DNA of 64,000 nt. Source: Begonia masoniana. Its lineage: Eukaryota > Streptophyta > Magnoliopsida > Cucurbitales > Begoniaceae. Shown one piece after another: positions 1-12,090 of the stretch (positions are counted from its first letter, which is position 1; every line of letters begins with the position of its first letter). The notes below the pieces were generated by a model that was given only the letters and a program-made list of their open reading frames with translations, did no database searches and was not told the DNA's origin. Location: the NCBI GenBank assembly GCA_022432975.1, contig CM039509.1:26624510-26688509 (forward strand), in the 5' to 3' direction. A program made the position numbers and the translations under genes.

Positions 1-118
1 CGTCACATAATCCATATCTTTCTTAATCATTTAATTCTTATTACTCACACTCAATCATTTTCGGCAATATATTTTTTTTTGAACGTCTCTTAAACTGGGT
101 CTTCCAGCAAAGAAATAA

Positions 119-480
119 ACTTACATCATCCGGTCACTAGACGACAATTTAACATCTACATCATCCGGTGAAGAATTACACTTCATCCACCGAACACTAG
201 ACGACAAAATACATTTACATCATCCGGCGAAGGAATACACTTCATCCACAGAACGCTAGATGACAAAATACATTTACATCATCCGGCGAAGGAATACGCT
301 TCATCCACCGAACGCTAGACGACAAAATACCATTTACATCATCCGGCGAAGGAATATGCTTCATCCACTTAACGCTAGACGACAAAATACCATTTACATC
401 ATCTGGTGAAGGAATACGCTCCATCCACCGAACGTTAGACGACAAAATACCATTCACATCATCCGGCGAGATAATATACT
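119..480. repeat. 59-60 bp minisatellite in the LTR
   Basis: Five to six imperfect copies begin with CTTCATCCACCGAAC near 181, 240, 299, 359 and 419. Each contains a CTAGACGACAAAATAC segment and a CATCATCCGG box. The same CCGG-centred motif recurs at the equivalent end of the F LTRs and of the solo LTR at 5434. The repeat explains the short open frame on the minus strand here. Confidence 0.9.
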
Positions 481-2126
481 ACATCATCCGGTGACGTCAT
501 CCGGAAGACTCAATCGTTCATCTTCCATCATTTGACATCCGCCGATGACGTCAGCCGGATGATTGCCTCATCCAGCCTCCATCATGCGGCAGTAAAACAC
601 TATAATCATCAACCAATTTCATCCAACAGAAAATACCACAACTCACTCAAATCTTAACCTGGTAACTATAAACCTTAATGAGTAAGAATCATAGACTCAT
701 CCGAAATTCATATAGCAGGAGACTTAAATAAACAGACCATTCGATGATCCTTAAAATTATCCCCAGATTCAGAGAACAACAGACAACTTCAAAGATTCGA
801 TGATATAAGGTAGACTCATCCTACTCAACCTATTATATTCATTGTCTTAACTAAATTCATAAAACGTTAACTCGGGGTCTCATTTGCCAGCCAGCCACAG
901 AATTGCACCCTGTACACCTTCCAGCAACCAAGCTTAGACATCCTCATTAACCTTCAGATCCTCACCTGAAAACTCATCATCTACATCATAAGATTTAAAC
1001 TATAAGCCTAATGATTAGTAAGGAATGCAACACTAACATGGATGCATGAATGTATAATTTGGGAAAATCACATGCTCATAAGTCTTTTCTTGTTCATATC
1101 TTTACTCGTAATCATCATTCAGAGTCATAGATCATTTTCATCAATCATAGTCATTGATCATATTCATCATTCGTAGTCATTGATCATATTCATCAGTCAT
1201 AGTCATTGATCATGTTCATCATTCATAGTCTTTGATCATATTCTTCATTTAGGTTGTGTGGATTAAGAGAGGATTTGTTCCGGTAAAGGGGGTTCGACAG
1301 TGAGTTTGATCTTGTTCCCTACTGCGGGTCATATTCATATGTCCCTCTTTGGACTGTGACATAAGCCGAACCGCCCCAACCCTCACTTAATCCACGTTGC
1401 ATAAATCTTATATATACATATATACATACATATCCTGTTCATGGAAAACATGCATTAAAACATTTTCTTATGCTTGAGAAACATTCATGATGCATGAACA
1501 TGAGAACTTTTAACCCATCAGACTATGACAAGGATCATACCAGAGCAGACAGCTTCACATTCACTAGTAGATCATCAAATAGTATAACTCACAACATTCA
1601 TCAATCATTCAAGTGCAGACAAGCTCATTATCATAAGGTAAACATTAGACATCTAAAACAACCTAGTACTCCCACGATGTAGGGCTCTATTAGCCGGAAA
1701 TCTTAATACATTCACTTACCTGGTCTCCTTAGCACTTGAGCTCCTTTCTCTTCAAACTTCTTCACCTAAAACATTTACATTGCAGTAGTTAAAACAAAAT
1801 CCTAATAGTTCTAATCTCAAGTCATCCTAGGGTCTAATAGCTAAGAGTCATTCCCACTCTCAGATTTCAAATGTTCTTATTATTAGTCGGCCATTGGAAA
1901 ACCCAAAACTCCAATGCCGAGTAGAAAATAGGGCTAACGAACTAACAGCTAGCTACGTTGTCTATTGCTTACCTCGGGCACAGAGTAGTCGAGTGGTGGC
2001 AGAGAAAACTGATCGTCGAATAGAGTATGCTGAAAGTAGAGAGCAAGAGCTTGGGAGAGAAGAAATCGCCGAAAAGGAAGGTGTCGGCTACAGTGGTTTA
2101 AGTGAGGTTTAAAACATTTCTTTTTT

Positions 2127-2135
2127 CTTTATATA
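2127..2135 (-). promoter_or_regulatory. TATA-like box of the LTR promoter
   Basis: The minus strand reads TATATAAAG about 160 bp inside the LTR start. It sits in a position comparable to TATAAATA at 5594 in the related plus-strand LTR, which supports a core promoter. No expression data are available. Confidence 0.55.
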
Positions 2136-2295
2136 GTGGTCATCTCCCTCCATTATTACAACTTTGCCACCTAACCTAGTTTAAATCCACATGAAATTAA
2201 TTATTCTTGGTATAAACTCTAAACCGTGAAGATTGAATGTTTATGACCGTTAATACAGTTAGGAAGTCACCTGGCTGAAGTTGTCGGGTGTTACA

Positions 2296-3578
2296 CTTAT
2301 TTTTATAGAATTAAGTAAATTTGATTGGTTGCTTAAATAGGTTAAAGTTGGTTAACCAAGGGCATTTGAGTAATTGTGAAGTAAGTGTTATGAATGGAGA
2401 GTTTAATGAAGGTTTAGTAGCCACTGTTTCTCATTTCCTCATTTGGCATTCAGCTCAGCTCAGCAGAGCAGATCCTTCTCCAGCATTTACCCCTACGATT
2501 CTTCTTCGACTTAGGTGAGTTTTACTTTGATCTCTTGCTGTTTTAGTGATTATAGGTAATAGAGAGGGTTGTAGATGCATATTTTTAGAATGCTAGGAGT
2601 AGGAGTTGAGTTCGGGTTTTGGTGATGAATCGGGAATGCTCGAGGAACTGAGCTTCCAAACTAGTTTTCATTAGATTTATGGATAGTTTAGAATGAAGTT
2701 AAGTAATGTTGTGCTTATGTTTTAGGTGAGCCAACTCTTGAAGTAGCTTACAACTAGGAATCTCTCAGGAAACCAGATAAGTAGAGTATGTGTGTGTCTT
2801 CGGGTCTACATCACAAAACAGTAGGTTTATGCATGCTTGAATGTTTCCAATATATCATGCATCATGTTTTATTGAATGAGTACGAAAATAAATTTACATG
2901 TAATGGTATGGTAAGGCATGAGTAGTTTTAATCAAACAAACTATTAAGGGAACTAATCCGCTCCTTAATCGAGAAGAGGATGTTATGATTTTGGAAAAAC
3001 TGATCCACTTCCCATCGAACAGAGGGATCAGATTAGCTATTAAGGGAACTAATCTGCCCCTTAATTTAGAAGAGGATGTTATGACTTTGGAAAAACCGAT
3101 CCACTTCCCATCAAATAGAAGGATCAGATCAGAGAACAAACACAAATGCAACTGAGATGTGAAAGTAGAAACTGCATGATTAGGATTTATGGATTTAGTA
3201 TTTTATTAATATTTGCTCTACTTATTTAGCATTAGGCTAATAGATGAGTTTTGTGATGTAGGTGCTGAAGTAACTGAAGATGAATTCTCTGAGTTTGCAG
3301 CAGGATAGGTGAAGTTGATGGAGCACATCCATGTCGCGGTTTGGTACTCTGATAAGGTAGTTTGACTAATGTCTATATAGAAGTCTAAATGGATTGATGT
3401 TTATCGAAGTGTGCTAAGAATTTTAATGATTGTGATAGTTTTAGTATTTCTGATACATTTTTAGATTTTCTCGGATAATGATACATTGTTAGTTCTAACT
3501 GTGATTTTTACTGGTTTTCAAGCATTTCACTGGGTCAGGTTGTTTTGAATGATTTTAGTAAAATTTACAAGTTCTTTT
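2296..3578 (+). mobile_element. LTR H, left part (F-related LTR split by element B)
   Basis: This resembles the reverse complement of the F LTRs (50896-52940, 57616-59715). It shares the CAGCTCAGCAGAGCAG-like leader, a TTAGGTGAGTTTTAC donor-like site near 2512, TTTTAGGTGAGC near 2730, and the CTACATCACAAAACAGTAGG stretch. The first tens of bases are missing because the LTR at 1-2295 was inserted there. The remainder is at 14746-15370, after element B. The TSD of B (CTTTT) joins the two parts. Confidence 0.8.
2941..3130. repeat. 96-bp direct repeat, two copies
   Basis: Units start CTATTAAGGGAACTAATC at 2941 and 3037. Each contains AAGAGGATGTTATGA and a GATCCACTTCCCATC segment. The F LTRs carry the counterpart (CCCTTGGGAGTGGGATC twice). 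It lies between the donor-like and second acceptor-like motifs of this LTR. Confidence 0.85.
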
Positions 3579-3792
3579 TGTAACGACCCTTAAACTGTAC
3601 CCGTTATTTTCCCGTATTATTTTTTTATACTTAAAATTTTAAACCTAACGTTCGAGCGAAAATAAAACTTTTAAAATCAGAATCGTGAAAGTTTATGCTT
3701 TTAAACCATTTAACAAAACTTAAAAACAATTTTTATAACAATTAAAACTAAATAAACAATCAGCAGGGACAAAAAGGGACATTTGTCCCAAA

Positions 3793-3992
3793 AGTGATGG
3801 GGCAATCGATCACCCAAAACAGGTGATAGATCGCCTATCATTAAAATAGGAGGGGCCATCAATCGCCCCTCTTTGTGGTGAACGATCACCCAAAATGGGC
3901 GATCGGTCGCCACGCTCCCTGGAAAAATCCAGGGAGTAGCGATCCACTATGGCGATCGATCCCCTCCTTAGGGGATTGATCGCCAAGTCCTC
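3793..3992. repeat. Cluster of GCGAT-NN-ATCGC palindromes
   Basis: Degenerate copies of a short inverted motif (GGCGATCGATCGCC and variants) recur every 20-40 bases, alternating with CCAGGGAG/CTCCCTGG-type arms. The same kind of cluster is present in the right LTR (12316-12512) and in the solo LTRs at 27372 and 42071. It lies in the part of the LTR nearest the primer site, so it would be in the transcribed leader and could fold extensively. Confidence 0.8.
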
Positions 3993-4684
3993 TGGAAATT
4001 GATTTTCCAGCGAACTTGCATCGCTCCCTTTCCTTCCCTTTCATCTTCACCAATTCTCAAAAACACATTAAATCATAACCTACACTCTTACCACATAAAC
4101 ACACTAAAACTTCAATATAAACCTCTCCATAATCTCATCCATTTCACACTTCATCAATCACCCAAAATAATGACTCACAACGTATCTTTAGCCTAATTAA
4201 CTCGAGATAAACTCAACGAAATCCAACTGCGTGGATCCGTTTAAAAACTAAACATTTCCTCCTGTTAAAAATCACCAAGCAGTTACATAAAACTTAGATA
4301 AAAGCCTTAACAAAACGTTTTTATAAAAAAGTTTACCAAAACATCTATACGACGTTCTATCAGCTAACCAGAACCAAACATCCTAAAATGTTCTAACTAC
4401 ACAATTATTCTTTCCAGTCTACCATCAGCCCAAAACATCCCAATACCCTCAAAACACATACGTACATCCCCATGGGTCAGGTTAAGCATCGACTGTGCCA
4501 GCACACCCCCGCGAGCCATCCTCCGTCAACTGCATCACTCCTCGGGTGGAGGGATCTCGTCCTCACCTATGTCAAGATCACTTACACCATACAGACAATC
4601 TATGAGCTAAAGGCTCAGCAAGTTTCGTAAATGCAGATGCATGTTATGCATTGAGTTTCATAAATCATGCAATATTTTCTTATA

Positions 4685-4985
4685 AACGATGCGGTACTGT
4701 GACAAGCCCCTTTGTGCCTTCACAATAGATCGATAGCCCCCCCTTTCGGGCCGCACCACCTTTCATGAAAACGTAAAAACGATGTGGTACTGTGACAAGC
4801 CCCTTCGTGCCTTCACAACAGATCAATAGCCCCCCCTTTTTGCCACACCCCTTTTTTCTGGAAAACGTAATGCAGAAATTCATTTTCTTAAAAGCAATGT
4901 GGTACTGTGACAAGCCCCTTCGTGCCTTCACAATAGATCGATAGCCCCATTTCGGGCCACACCTCTTTTCTTGAAAACGTATTTT
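4685..4985. repeat. Roughly 100-bp tandem block, three copies
   Basis: Three imperfect units centred on GGTACTGTGACAAGCCCCTT (4693, 4786, 4901) each contain AGATCGATAGCCCC. The right LTR has the same block at 13210-13505. The solo LTR at 37548 carries a single copy in its own orientation (38930-38995). The block lies within the putative second LTR intron. Confidence 0.85.
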
Positions 4986-5593
4986 AAAACCATGATGCAT
5001 GAACACGAGCATAACATAACATTCAACATATATACCATCAAGACAACAAAAACATAGTCTATATTCAACATATTTACCATCAAGACAATAAAAACATAAC
5101 CTATAAAAGAACTAATCTTAACTACCCAACCAAAGCATATAAACAAGCAATTCACCAATGATCCTCGACGCGGATTCGACGTACGGTGTAGGCCAATCGG
5201 CCCTAGTAAGTCACGAGAACTTACCTCGCGTCCATTGCAACTCTAGCTCCGTCCACGAGCGTTGTTCACCTAAGGCAATTTCACAAAAATTGTCGTTAAA
5301 GCACGTTCAAACCTTTAAGCGTCAAAACTAACGAAACTCTTAACTAAAGAATTTCTTAAAACTCTAAAATACTTCATTGAGGCATTTCGTCGAGCATTTC
5401 ACATTAAACTTACCAAAACCTCCATTAACGGAGTGTAACACTCGACATTTCGGCCAGGTGATTTTCTGACCATTTTCATTGTCACCCTCTTATTTAACCG
5501 TTATGATTTAAATTTAATGTTAAGACAAATTTATTACAAATTGAGTAAAACTAGGTTGGGTGGCAGTTTAGTAATTAGAATTGATGGATTAGG

Positions 5594-5601
5594 TATAAAT
5601 A
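5594..5601 (+). promoter_or_regulatory. TATA box of the solo LTR
   Basis: TATAAATA lies 160 bp from the LTR start, followed by a pyrimidine-rich leader (CCCTCTCGGCG, CTTCTCTCCC). This is the best TATA match in the window and marks the likely U3/R border about 30 bp downstream. Confidence 0.65.
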
Positions 5602-6412
5602 GGAAATGGAAACCTTAAATCTCATTTTATTACCACTGTAGCCGACATTCCCTCTCGGCGATTTCTTCTCTCCCAAGTTCTTGCTCTCGGCTACCAGAAC
5701 TTCCCTTTACCGACGGCTGGTTTCGAGCTTGCTCTTCTCTGCAAATCCACACCCGAGGTATGAAATGGACAATGTAGTCATTCATTAGTAAATAGAGCTC
5801 TGTTTTCAGCTCGGCACTGAGTTCGGATTTTTTAGCAGTGGCCGAGTAGTTTGAGATTTTTTTTTAAAATCTGAGAGTAGAAATGTCATCCCGAATCGAT
5901 TCTGAGCATTTTAAGTAACCAACTCGGATTTAATCAATGGTAAAACCTGTCCACCTAGTTTCGGATTTCAGACTGCAGGGTGTCAAACAGAGGAATCGGA
6001 ATGACTTTAGCTATTAGATCCTAGGGTGGTTTATGATTAGGACTACTAGGACTTTGTTTTAACTACTGTAATGTACATGTTTTAGGTGAAGAAGTTAAAG
6101 AGAGGAAGTTCGGATTGCTAAGGAATCCAGGTAAGTGAATGTGTTAAGATTTCCGGCCACTAGGGCCCTACACCGCAAGGGTATTAGGAAATCACTGAGA
6201 TGTTAACTTGTTGACTATGATTTGTTATTTCCACGATATGAAGAAGTTGTGTAAGTAAATGTAAAGTTACAGGATGTTCTACTTGTCCTTATGGTATGAC
6301 TTTTCTCTGTGAACCTCATGTCTATGCATTATGCCCACGTTTATGATTAAGTAGAGAACATGAAAAGTAAATGTAACTATGATTAAGTGCAGAACGGGGA
6401 AAAGACTATGTT

Positions 6413-6600
6413 ATGTATGACTCGCGAATTCTCCCACTGGTGGAGGCCGAGTTAATGATATGTATGACTCGCGAAATCTCCCACTGGTGGAGGCCGAGTA
6501 ATGATATGTATGGCTCGCGAATTCTCCCACTGGGGAGGCCGAGTGATGTATCATGATTGCCGCGATAGGCAAATGATAATGTACGACTGCCGCGATAGGC
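6413..6600. repeat. Short tandem repeats in the mid-LTR
   Basis: Three copies of a unit with GACTCGCGAATTCTCCCACT and GGAGGCCGAGT are followed by two copies of GACTGCCGCGATAGGCAA. They lie inside the putative second LTR intron (6131-6787). Confidence 0.85.
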
Positions 6601-7150
6601 AAGTGACTATGTACCCTTGTCTTCCTCCCCCGTCCCCTGCCTTAATACATGTTATGTAAATGATAAAGATGAACATGAATGAAGAATGGTTTATGAATTA
6701 TGTCTCTTTAAATTGTGTACTCATGTATATCTGTCAGCATGCATTCCTTACTAAGCATTAGGCTTATAGTTAAACCTTATGGTGTAGGTGAAGAAGGTTC
6801 AGGTGAGGATGTTATGTTCAAAGAGGATGCTTAAGGCCGGTTGCTGGAGGATGCTCAAGGTGACAGTGCGGGACTGGAGAGGCGATTTATGACCCCTGGT
6901 TAAGACTCTTATGTTACAGTATGTTAAAGGATATGGTAGTTTAAGTAGGATGAGGTTATTTTAAAATGTTGAGCTTTGAAACTGTTTAGTGGATCACTAA
7001 GTCAGGGAATGATTATATAGATTTATAAATGATCTGTTGCTTAAGTCTTCCGCTATATGCATTTTGAATGAGTTGTATTTTCTTTCTGTTGGGAGGAGTC
7101 ATTTGATGATTTAGTGTTCTCTACCGTAGGACGGAAGCTGGATGAGGCAA

Positions 7151-7440
7151 TCTTCCGGTTGACGTCATCGGCAGATGCCGAGAGTTAGTTGTTTGTTGGT
7201 TTAGTCTTCCGGTTGACGTCATCGGCAGATGCCGAAGGTGAATTGTTTGATGGTTTAGTCTTCCGGCTGACGTCATCGGCAGATGCCGAAGGGTAGTTGT
7301 TTGTTGGTTTAGTCTTCCGGTTGACGTCATCGGCAGATGCCGAAGGTTAATTGTTTGATGGTTTAGTCTTCCGGCTGACGTCATCGGCAGATGCCGAAGG
7401 ATAGTTGTATGATGGTTCAGTCTTCCGGATGACGTCACCG
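7151..7440. repeat. 54-bp minisatellite, six units
   Basis: TCTTCCGGNTGACGTCATCG recurs exactly every 54 bp at 7151, 7205, 7259, 7313, 7367 and 7421. Each unit includes GGCAGATGCCGA. Because 54 is a multiple of three, the minus strand shows an 18-residue repeating open frame. I treat that as a by-product and not a gene. TGACGTCA-like cores are bZIP-type binding sequences, but no function is shown. Confidence 0.95.
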
Positions 7441-7585
7441 GAAGATGTAAAATGTGTTTTGTCGTTTAGCGACCGGAAGATGTAAAATATGTTTTGTCGT
7501 TTAGCGACCGGAAGATGTAAAATGTGTTTTGTCGTTTAGCGACCGGAAGATATAAAATGTGTTTTTGTCATTTAGTGACCGGATG
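7441..7585. repeat. 35-bp minisatellite, about four units
   Basis: Units start GAAGATGTAAAATGTG at 7441, 7476, 7511 and 7546, each ending GTTTAGCGACCG. The F LTRs carry the reverse-complement relative of the same 35-bp unit (CGGTCACTAAACGACAAAAC), which links the two families. Confidence 0.92.
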
Positions 7586-8818
7586 ATGTTTTTATTTAGC
7601 ACGCGAGGCCCACGTGCCCACCGGAAGATGTCTCCTTTTAGGTGATGTTAAGCGAGTCACGCGTAATGCACGTGATGACCGGACGACTAAGTTTCTGAGG
7701 GTTGTCAACGCATGCAACCCATGCAAACCCGAGTGGTATTTTGTTAAGAGAATTGAGGGCACTTCCTCTTTTCCCGAAATTGTCAAGAAACCAAGGACCG
7801 AGTCTAGTCGCTCGACTCTGTGAAATTTTGAGCCGACGAGGCATGGGAAGTCGGACACGAGAGGGTTCATCTTCCTTAATGGTTCTGCGTCTCTATTATC
7901 AGTTTAGAAAAAAAAATATATATGTAAAATGTGAAAGTCTGTTGAGAGATAGTAAGTGAATGTAATAATAGTAAAAGCCAAGCAAACGATTAATGAAAGA
8001 ATATGAACACGTGACGGCTCCTGGCCGGGGTCGTTACACGGAGTTTTAAAAAACTTCAAAAATCCACAAACCATAACATTTCTCAATGAATCGACTAACT
8101 TCGGTCAATAACGTCCAATACGTCCATTATATTCATAAATACAGTAAACCTATCGATTTCAAACCCTAAATCATGTTTTTCACAAAATCCTAAACGAAAC
8201 CCTAACCGTTAAACGACCCGAAAACTACGAATAAACTTTCCAAAACTGTAGAACCTTACCTAGAGTGTTGTTTGGAGGGGAGAACACGAAGAATGGAAGT
8301 CGATCGGAGAGAAATCGGTCGCCGGAGAGGAGAGAACGCCGTGAGGGAGAAAATCGCCAGAAGCTCTCTGGCGTTCGTAGGAAAGAGGAGAAATAAGGGA
8401 GGAAGAGAAGAAATTTTGTTTTAAATAATTTTACTTGGCAAATTACCATTTTGCCCTTCCTTTGATTTTCTATTTGTTTCGTCCTTTGTTTCATTAATTA
8501 GCTAACGATTCGTTTACTCCAAATTCCCTTAATTTACCAATAGCTCCAACTTATTATCAGGGCTTTATTAAAACTGTCCGTTCGCAAAACGGACCTCGTT
8601 TACTATTTTTATCAAAACGTCCTTTATATTACAAGAAACGTAAAATCCTCATAATTAGCGTTACAACTCCAAAAATCTCCATAGTTTTCCTAAAATCCTT
8701 ATTAACCATTAGGATTTTAATAACGCTTTCTGTTCATAAAACGGACTTAATTTGATATATTTACAAAAATGCCATTATATATAATGAAATATAAATCCCA
8801 TCGAAACCGGGCGTTACA

Positions 8819-8832
8819 TTCTACCCACCTTA
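8819..8832 (-). other. Polypurine tract of element B
   Basis: The minus strand reads TTAAGGTGGGTAGAA directly before the LTR start, where plus-strand priming is expected. The related tracts of D, E and F read TAAGGAGGRTRGAT at the same place. Confidence 0.75.
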
Positions 8833-11564
8833 ATTGAAATTTTATCCCCAAAATTTGACTTAACTTGTAGTCCTCGATATCAGCATCTCATGTCTTACGG
8901 CCTTATACTTTGATTCACAATCGCTCCATTCTTTTTAAGTTTCTTTCCTCTATCCAAATAAGGGTTTCGATTCTATCTCTATTTACTGTCACTCTTTATA
9001 TTCTCTCTTCTCAATTGGATCATACACGTCCTTACTCAAATATCGAATATAAAGAATTTCCAAATCTCAAATTAATTTATCCAACGGCATACTTTGTCAT
9101 CTTAATATTTGCGTAAGCATCGTCTTTCACTTAGTTACTCCCAGTAACTCAATTCTCCAAAGTTCTTTCTCATCGACGTCTTTCCTTAACTGTCTCTTTA
9201 TATCAGAGCTATGCTAATGTTTCCTAACGTCAGCTAGCTTAAATGCCAAGAATTTCTTTCAACTTCTGGGCTGTAACTCAAACTTAACATAATTTCATAG
9301 ACTTCATCCGCAGTCGGTATGCACACCAACTCAATTTTTTTTTTTCACATTAACCTCCTAACCATATTCCTTACTTTCAATTGGCCTAAACACGTCCTCG
9401 CTTACGCATCTAATCTTGCCAAATTTTCTAAGCCCTCAATCAACGATCTCTAACTCTGTACTCAACACTTAACGACTCGAGCACGCGTTGGTCTATATTT
9501 TATCATCTAAAACGTTAAACTCTCCAACTTATAAATTGGCCTTATGATTAGGGTTTGATTATCTCGTATCCTCAATCCTCAAAATAACTTCAATTTTCTA
9601 ACGTCATTTAGGTTGACTATCGTTCAAGGATTCCTAACAACACCCAGGTAGTCACCCGAACTCCCCTCTATTTTAACTCCAACTTCTCGAACTGAGTTCA
9701 TTTAGTTCATAACTTTCTTAATCCTGTGCCTATCAAATACGTACCTAACCACTCCGAGCTATCAAAGCCTTCTTAAATTACTTACTCCAACGCTAAATCT
9801 CAACTACACTACGTCCTTATCCACCTATCGGGTATAACAATATCTATATATTTATATCGGAGCTGTAAACTAAACTCGTGTATAAGTTCATTGGCCTTTA
9901 CCTCAGTCACTACTACAACCATCCGAGTCTACATTTCTCTAGTAATGCTCCTGTATAACTTCTTCGTCAACAGTACCCCAATTGTACTCTTCCCTGGACA
10001 CTTCACGGGTCTCATTAACTATTTCCAGGTGAGCTTCTCAATTAGAATTTCATTCTCTATATTTCGCAAGGTATCCCATCAATAATATCCTACGTCACAT
10101 ACTTCCTCGGGTAACTCACCAACCTTGATCCCTGTTTCGATGTGATTTTCAAAACCTAACTCTTTCCATTGCTATTTCTTCGCCAACTATTTCCCCGAAA
10201 ATACATTCAAGACCTCAACAGGTTTAACTGAGAGCTTAAGTTACTACTATCTTAAGACCAATGCTCACTTGTAAATTAGATCCTATAAATCTCATCCTTC
10301 ATTCTAAGTCGTGTTAAGGAGTTCCTTCGTTATGTCCTAACTGAAACGTTTATACTTACTATCTACAATATACTCATTCATTTAACTTAAATCTCTATTT
10401 AACTTCGAGCACAGTCAAGTCCCTAAGTCCACCATCGATGCGCTCTAAACCATACACTTTAACCTTAGGTCATTTAGGTATTTATCGGTCTCGACTTGTT
10501 AAATACGAGTCGAACTTCTTGGAAATTTCCAACTTAGCCACACTTCTAAATCAACTTGTTAAATTGCGAATCTTTACAATTCGCATAGCATTAAACGCCG
10601 GTCTAACTTCAATCCCTATTAACTTTGGGCACAATCCAACCCCCAAGTTTTGCAATTGATTTACTCCACTTGGCTCTCGTGCAACAACTCCAACCAACGA
10701 TCTTCTTGTTTGTAAACTTGTTGCAAATAAGTTTACACCCGTAATCCAAATCTCCTTAAGTTCTCAAATCTTACCCTTTTATTTTTCCAATAATTTGGAA
10801 GATCTCGTCATTAAGGCTACCCCTTCTAGTTCCTCGAACACTGATGTTTCTACCTTCATACCGAAGATAAGCCTCAGGCTATGATCTTTAACTTGAACTG
10901 TATTTACTTTAGGCCCATAATTAAACCCCTTATACTTTTCAAGTCAATAAAATTTGCAACTTCTTACTTCGTCACTTACAAGTGATACGTACTCTTGTCG
11001 ACTCGCCACTCCTCTTAACGCTGCACATGTCACACTTAGCCTCGAATCATGACCTTTCAATTTAAGGTGTTAACCCATCTTTTACTTACTTACGCTAGTA
11101 CGGACGCGCCTAAGCTGTGCCTAAATCTTTCATCCATAATTTAGTATCGACCAATGACATTCCCTAATATTCCTAAGTAAAACTGATTCTCCTTCGAATA
11201 TCATTCTCATCTAATTACCTTAACCTCATGCGAATCTACATTATACGAGTTCTTATTAGGTCGTACTATTATACTTTGACAATCTAGGGTATTCCTCAAT
11301 AAATCTTATATCTAAATTTCCAAAATTCTCTACGAAATGTCATAGTCTAAAACTCTAAGGGTTTGTCAACTAGGGTCAGTTTCTATCTCTTTAAATCTTA
11401 CACATTGTAAGTTGTATTAATTATTTTTCATTCTATTAATTATTGAAATAAAACTCTACCTGAACCAGCTGAAGGTTGGGCAGTTTCTTCTTCTCCAGTC
11501 AAGGCAAGCATTTTTAGTGTAACATTTTTCTGATTCCTGCCCCGTTGGTCTCTACTTGGTTGAT

Positions 11565-11932
11565 CTCAGCCCAACTTCGGGCAATCCTTGACGAAATGAC
11601 CAATCACTCCACATCGAAAGCATTTATCTGTGCCCAATCTACAACTGCCAAAGTGTTCCTTCAGGCATTTAGGACACAAGGATCCCCGAGTAGTTCCTCG
11701 TACGCGCTTTCATCGACTTTGTTCAATTTCTTACTTGCCCATCCTCTTCATACTGGTTATTGGGAGTGACCACCCCTTGGTTCCTTGGGTTTTCTCGGTT
11801 CATCAATATCTCGAGTTGAAGGGATTGGCTATCTATATGCTGCGGTTGCCGGTCGATGTGTCGGGATTGCTGGGCAATGACACCCCTCAATAGATCTATG
11901 GTGTCATCCCTATCTTTATCTCTACGAACCAT
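11565..11932 (-). pseudogene. Gag relic of element B: N-terminal part plus zinc knuckles
   Basis: Frame from ATG at 11932 (begins MVRRDK) gives about 69 residues rich in Gln, His and Arg, including an RHIDRQ/HIDSQ repeat. It matches the position and style of the F gag N-terminus. After a frame change, 11570-11677 encodes CPKC-x3-H-x3-C and CFRC-x4-H-x4-C knuckles, like those in F. The central retrotransposon-gag domain between them (about 150 residues in F) is absent. Nothing of pol follows. Gag coats and packages the element RNA, and only the RNA-binding end is left. A frameshift and an internal stop make it a relic. Confidence 0.75.
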
Positions 11933-12078
11933 CTTTGTAGTCCAAGAGAATTAAAGACAATAATTCTAAGAAAATTAAAATCAAAGAAAGCTTTTAAACA
12001 TACTTACAGTTGAGGAAGGATATCCGCGTAGTGACTGTGCAGTTGAGCAGTCTACAGAATCGATTTTAAAACCTGGGG

Positions 12079-12090
12079 GCTCTGATACCA
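12079..12090 (-). other. Primer-binding site of element B (initiator Met tRNA)
   Basis: The minus strand reads TGGTATCAGAGC, the full 12-base complement of the plant initiator-methionine tRNA 3' end, four bases from the LTR end. It fixes the element's orientation. Confidence 0.95.

Larger units (their letters stand above)
1..2295 (-). mobile_element. LTR of a Ty3/gypsy element, cut off by the window edge
   Basis: Read on the minus strand it starts TGTAACACCCGAC and matches the start of the solo LTR at 5434-8038 (TGTAACACTCGAC, then a shared CAGGTGA stretch), so the two belong to one family in opposite orientation. It carries a TATA-like box, splice-donor-like and acceptor-like motifs, and minisatellite repeats at its far end. 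The relative is 2.6 kb, so roughly 0.3 kb probably lies beyond base 1. It ends in TTACA at 2295, directly against an interior part of LTR H, so it was inserted into H. The matching target duplication, expected to read CTTAT, would lie outside the window. Solo LTR or part of a full element cannot be decided. Confidence 0.8.
5434..8038 (+). mobile_element. Solo LTR (2605 bp) nested in element B's LTR
   Basis: Runs from TGTAACACTCGAC to GGGGTCGTTACA with an exact TSD CGGAG at 5429-5433 and 8039-8043. The uninterrupted site is visible in B's right LTR near 13970. No internal region remains, so it arose by LTR-LTR recombination. TATA-like box at 5594. Splice-like signals: GAG|GTATG at 5757/5758, TTTTAG at 6085, CCAG|GTAAGT at 6130/6131, and GTGTAG at 6787. 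These give candidate introns of 328 and 657 nt around a 45-nt exon. Confidence 0.95.
3579..8818 (-). mobile_element. Element B, left LTR (downstream LTR), interrupted
   Basis: Starts TGTAACGACCCTTAAAC and ends GGGCGTTACA. Removing the solo LTR at 5434-8038 and one TSD copy leaves about 2630 bp, which aligns by eye along its length with the right LTR at 12095-14740. Landmarks shared by both copies are the GCGAT palindrome cluster, the GGTACTGTGACAAGCCCC tandem block, and donor-like and acceptor-like sites around a small exon-like stretch near 5215-5272. Confidence 0.92.

Noticed and set aside
119..480. Regularly spaced repeats resembling a CRISPR array
   Set aside because: Units are contiguous imperfect minisatellite copies without unique spacers, in a plant LTR.
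3793..3992. GCGATCGATCGC palindromes as bacterial-type regulatory or origin sites
   Set aside because: They are confined to one LTR family in plant DNA. There are no bacterial genes or other sign of transfer.
7121..7438. 105-residue minus-strand frame with an 18-residue repeat (possible repeat protein)
   Set aside because: It is the 54-bp LTR minisatellite, whose unit length is divisible by three. No relative in other LTRs keeps the frame.
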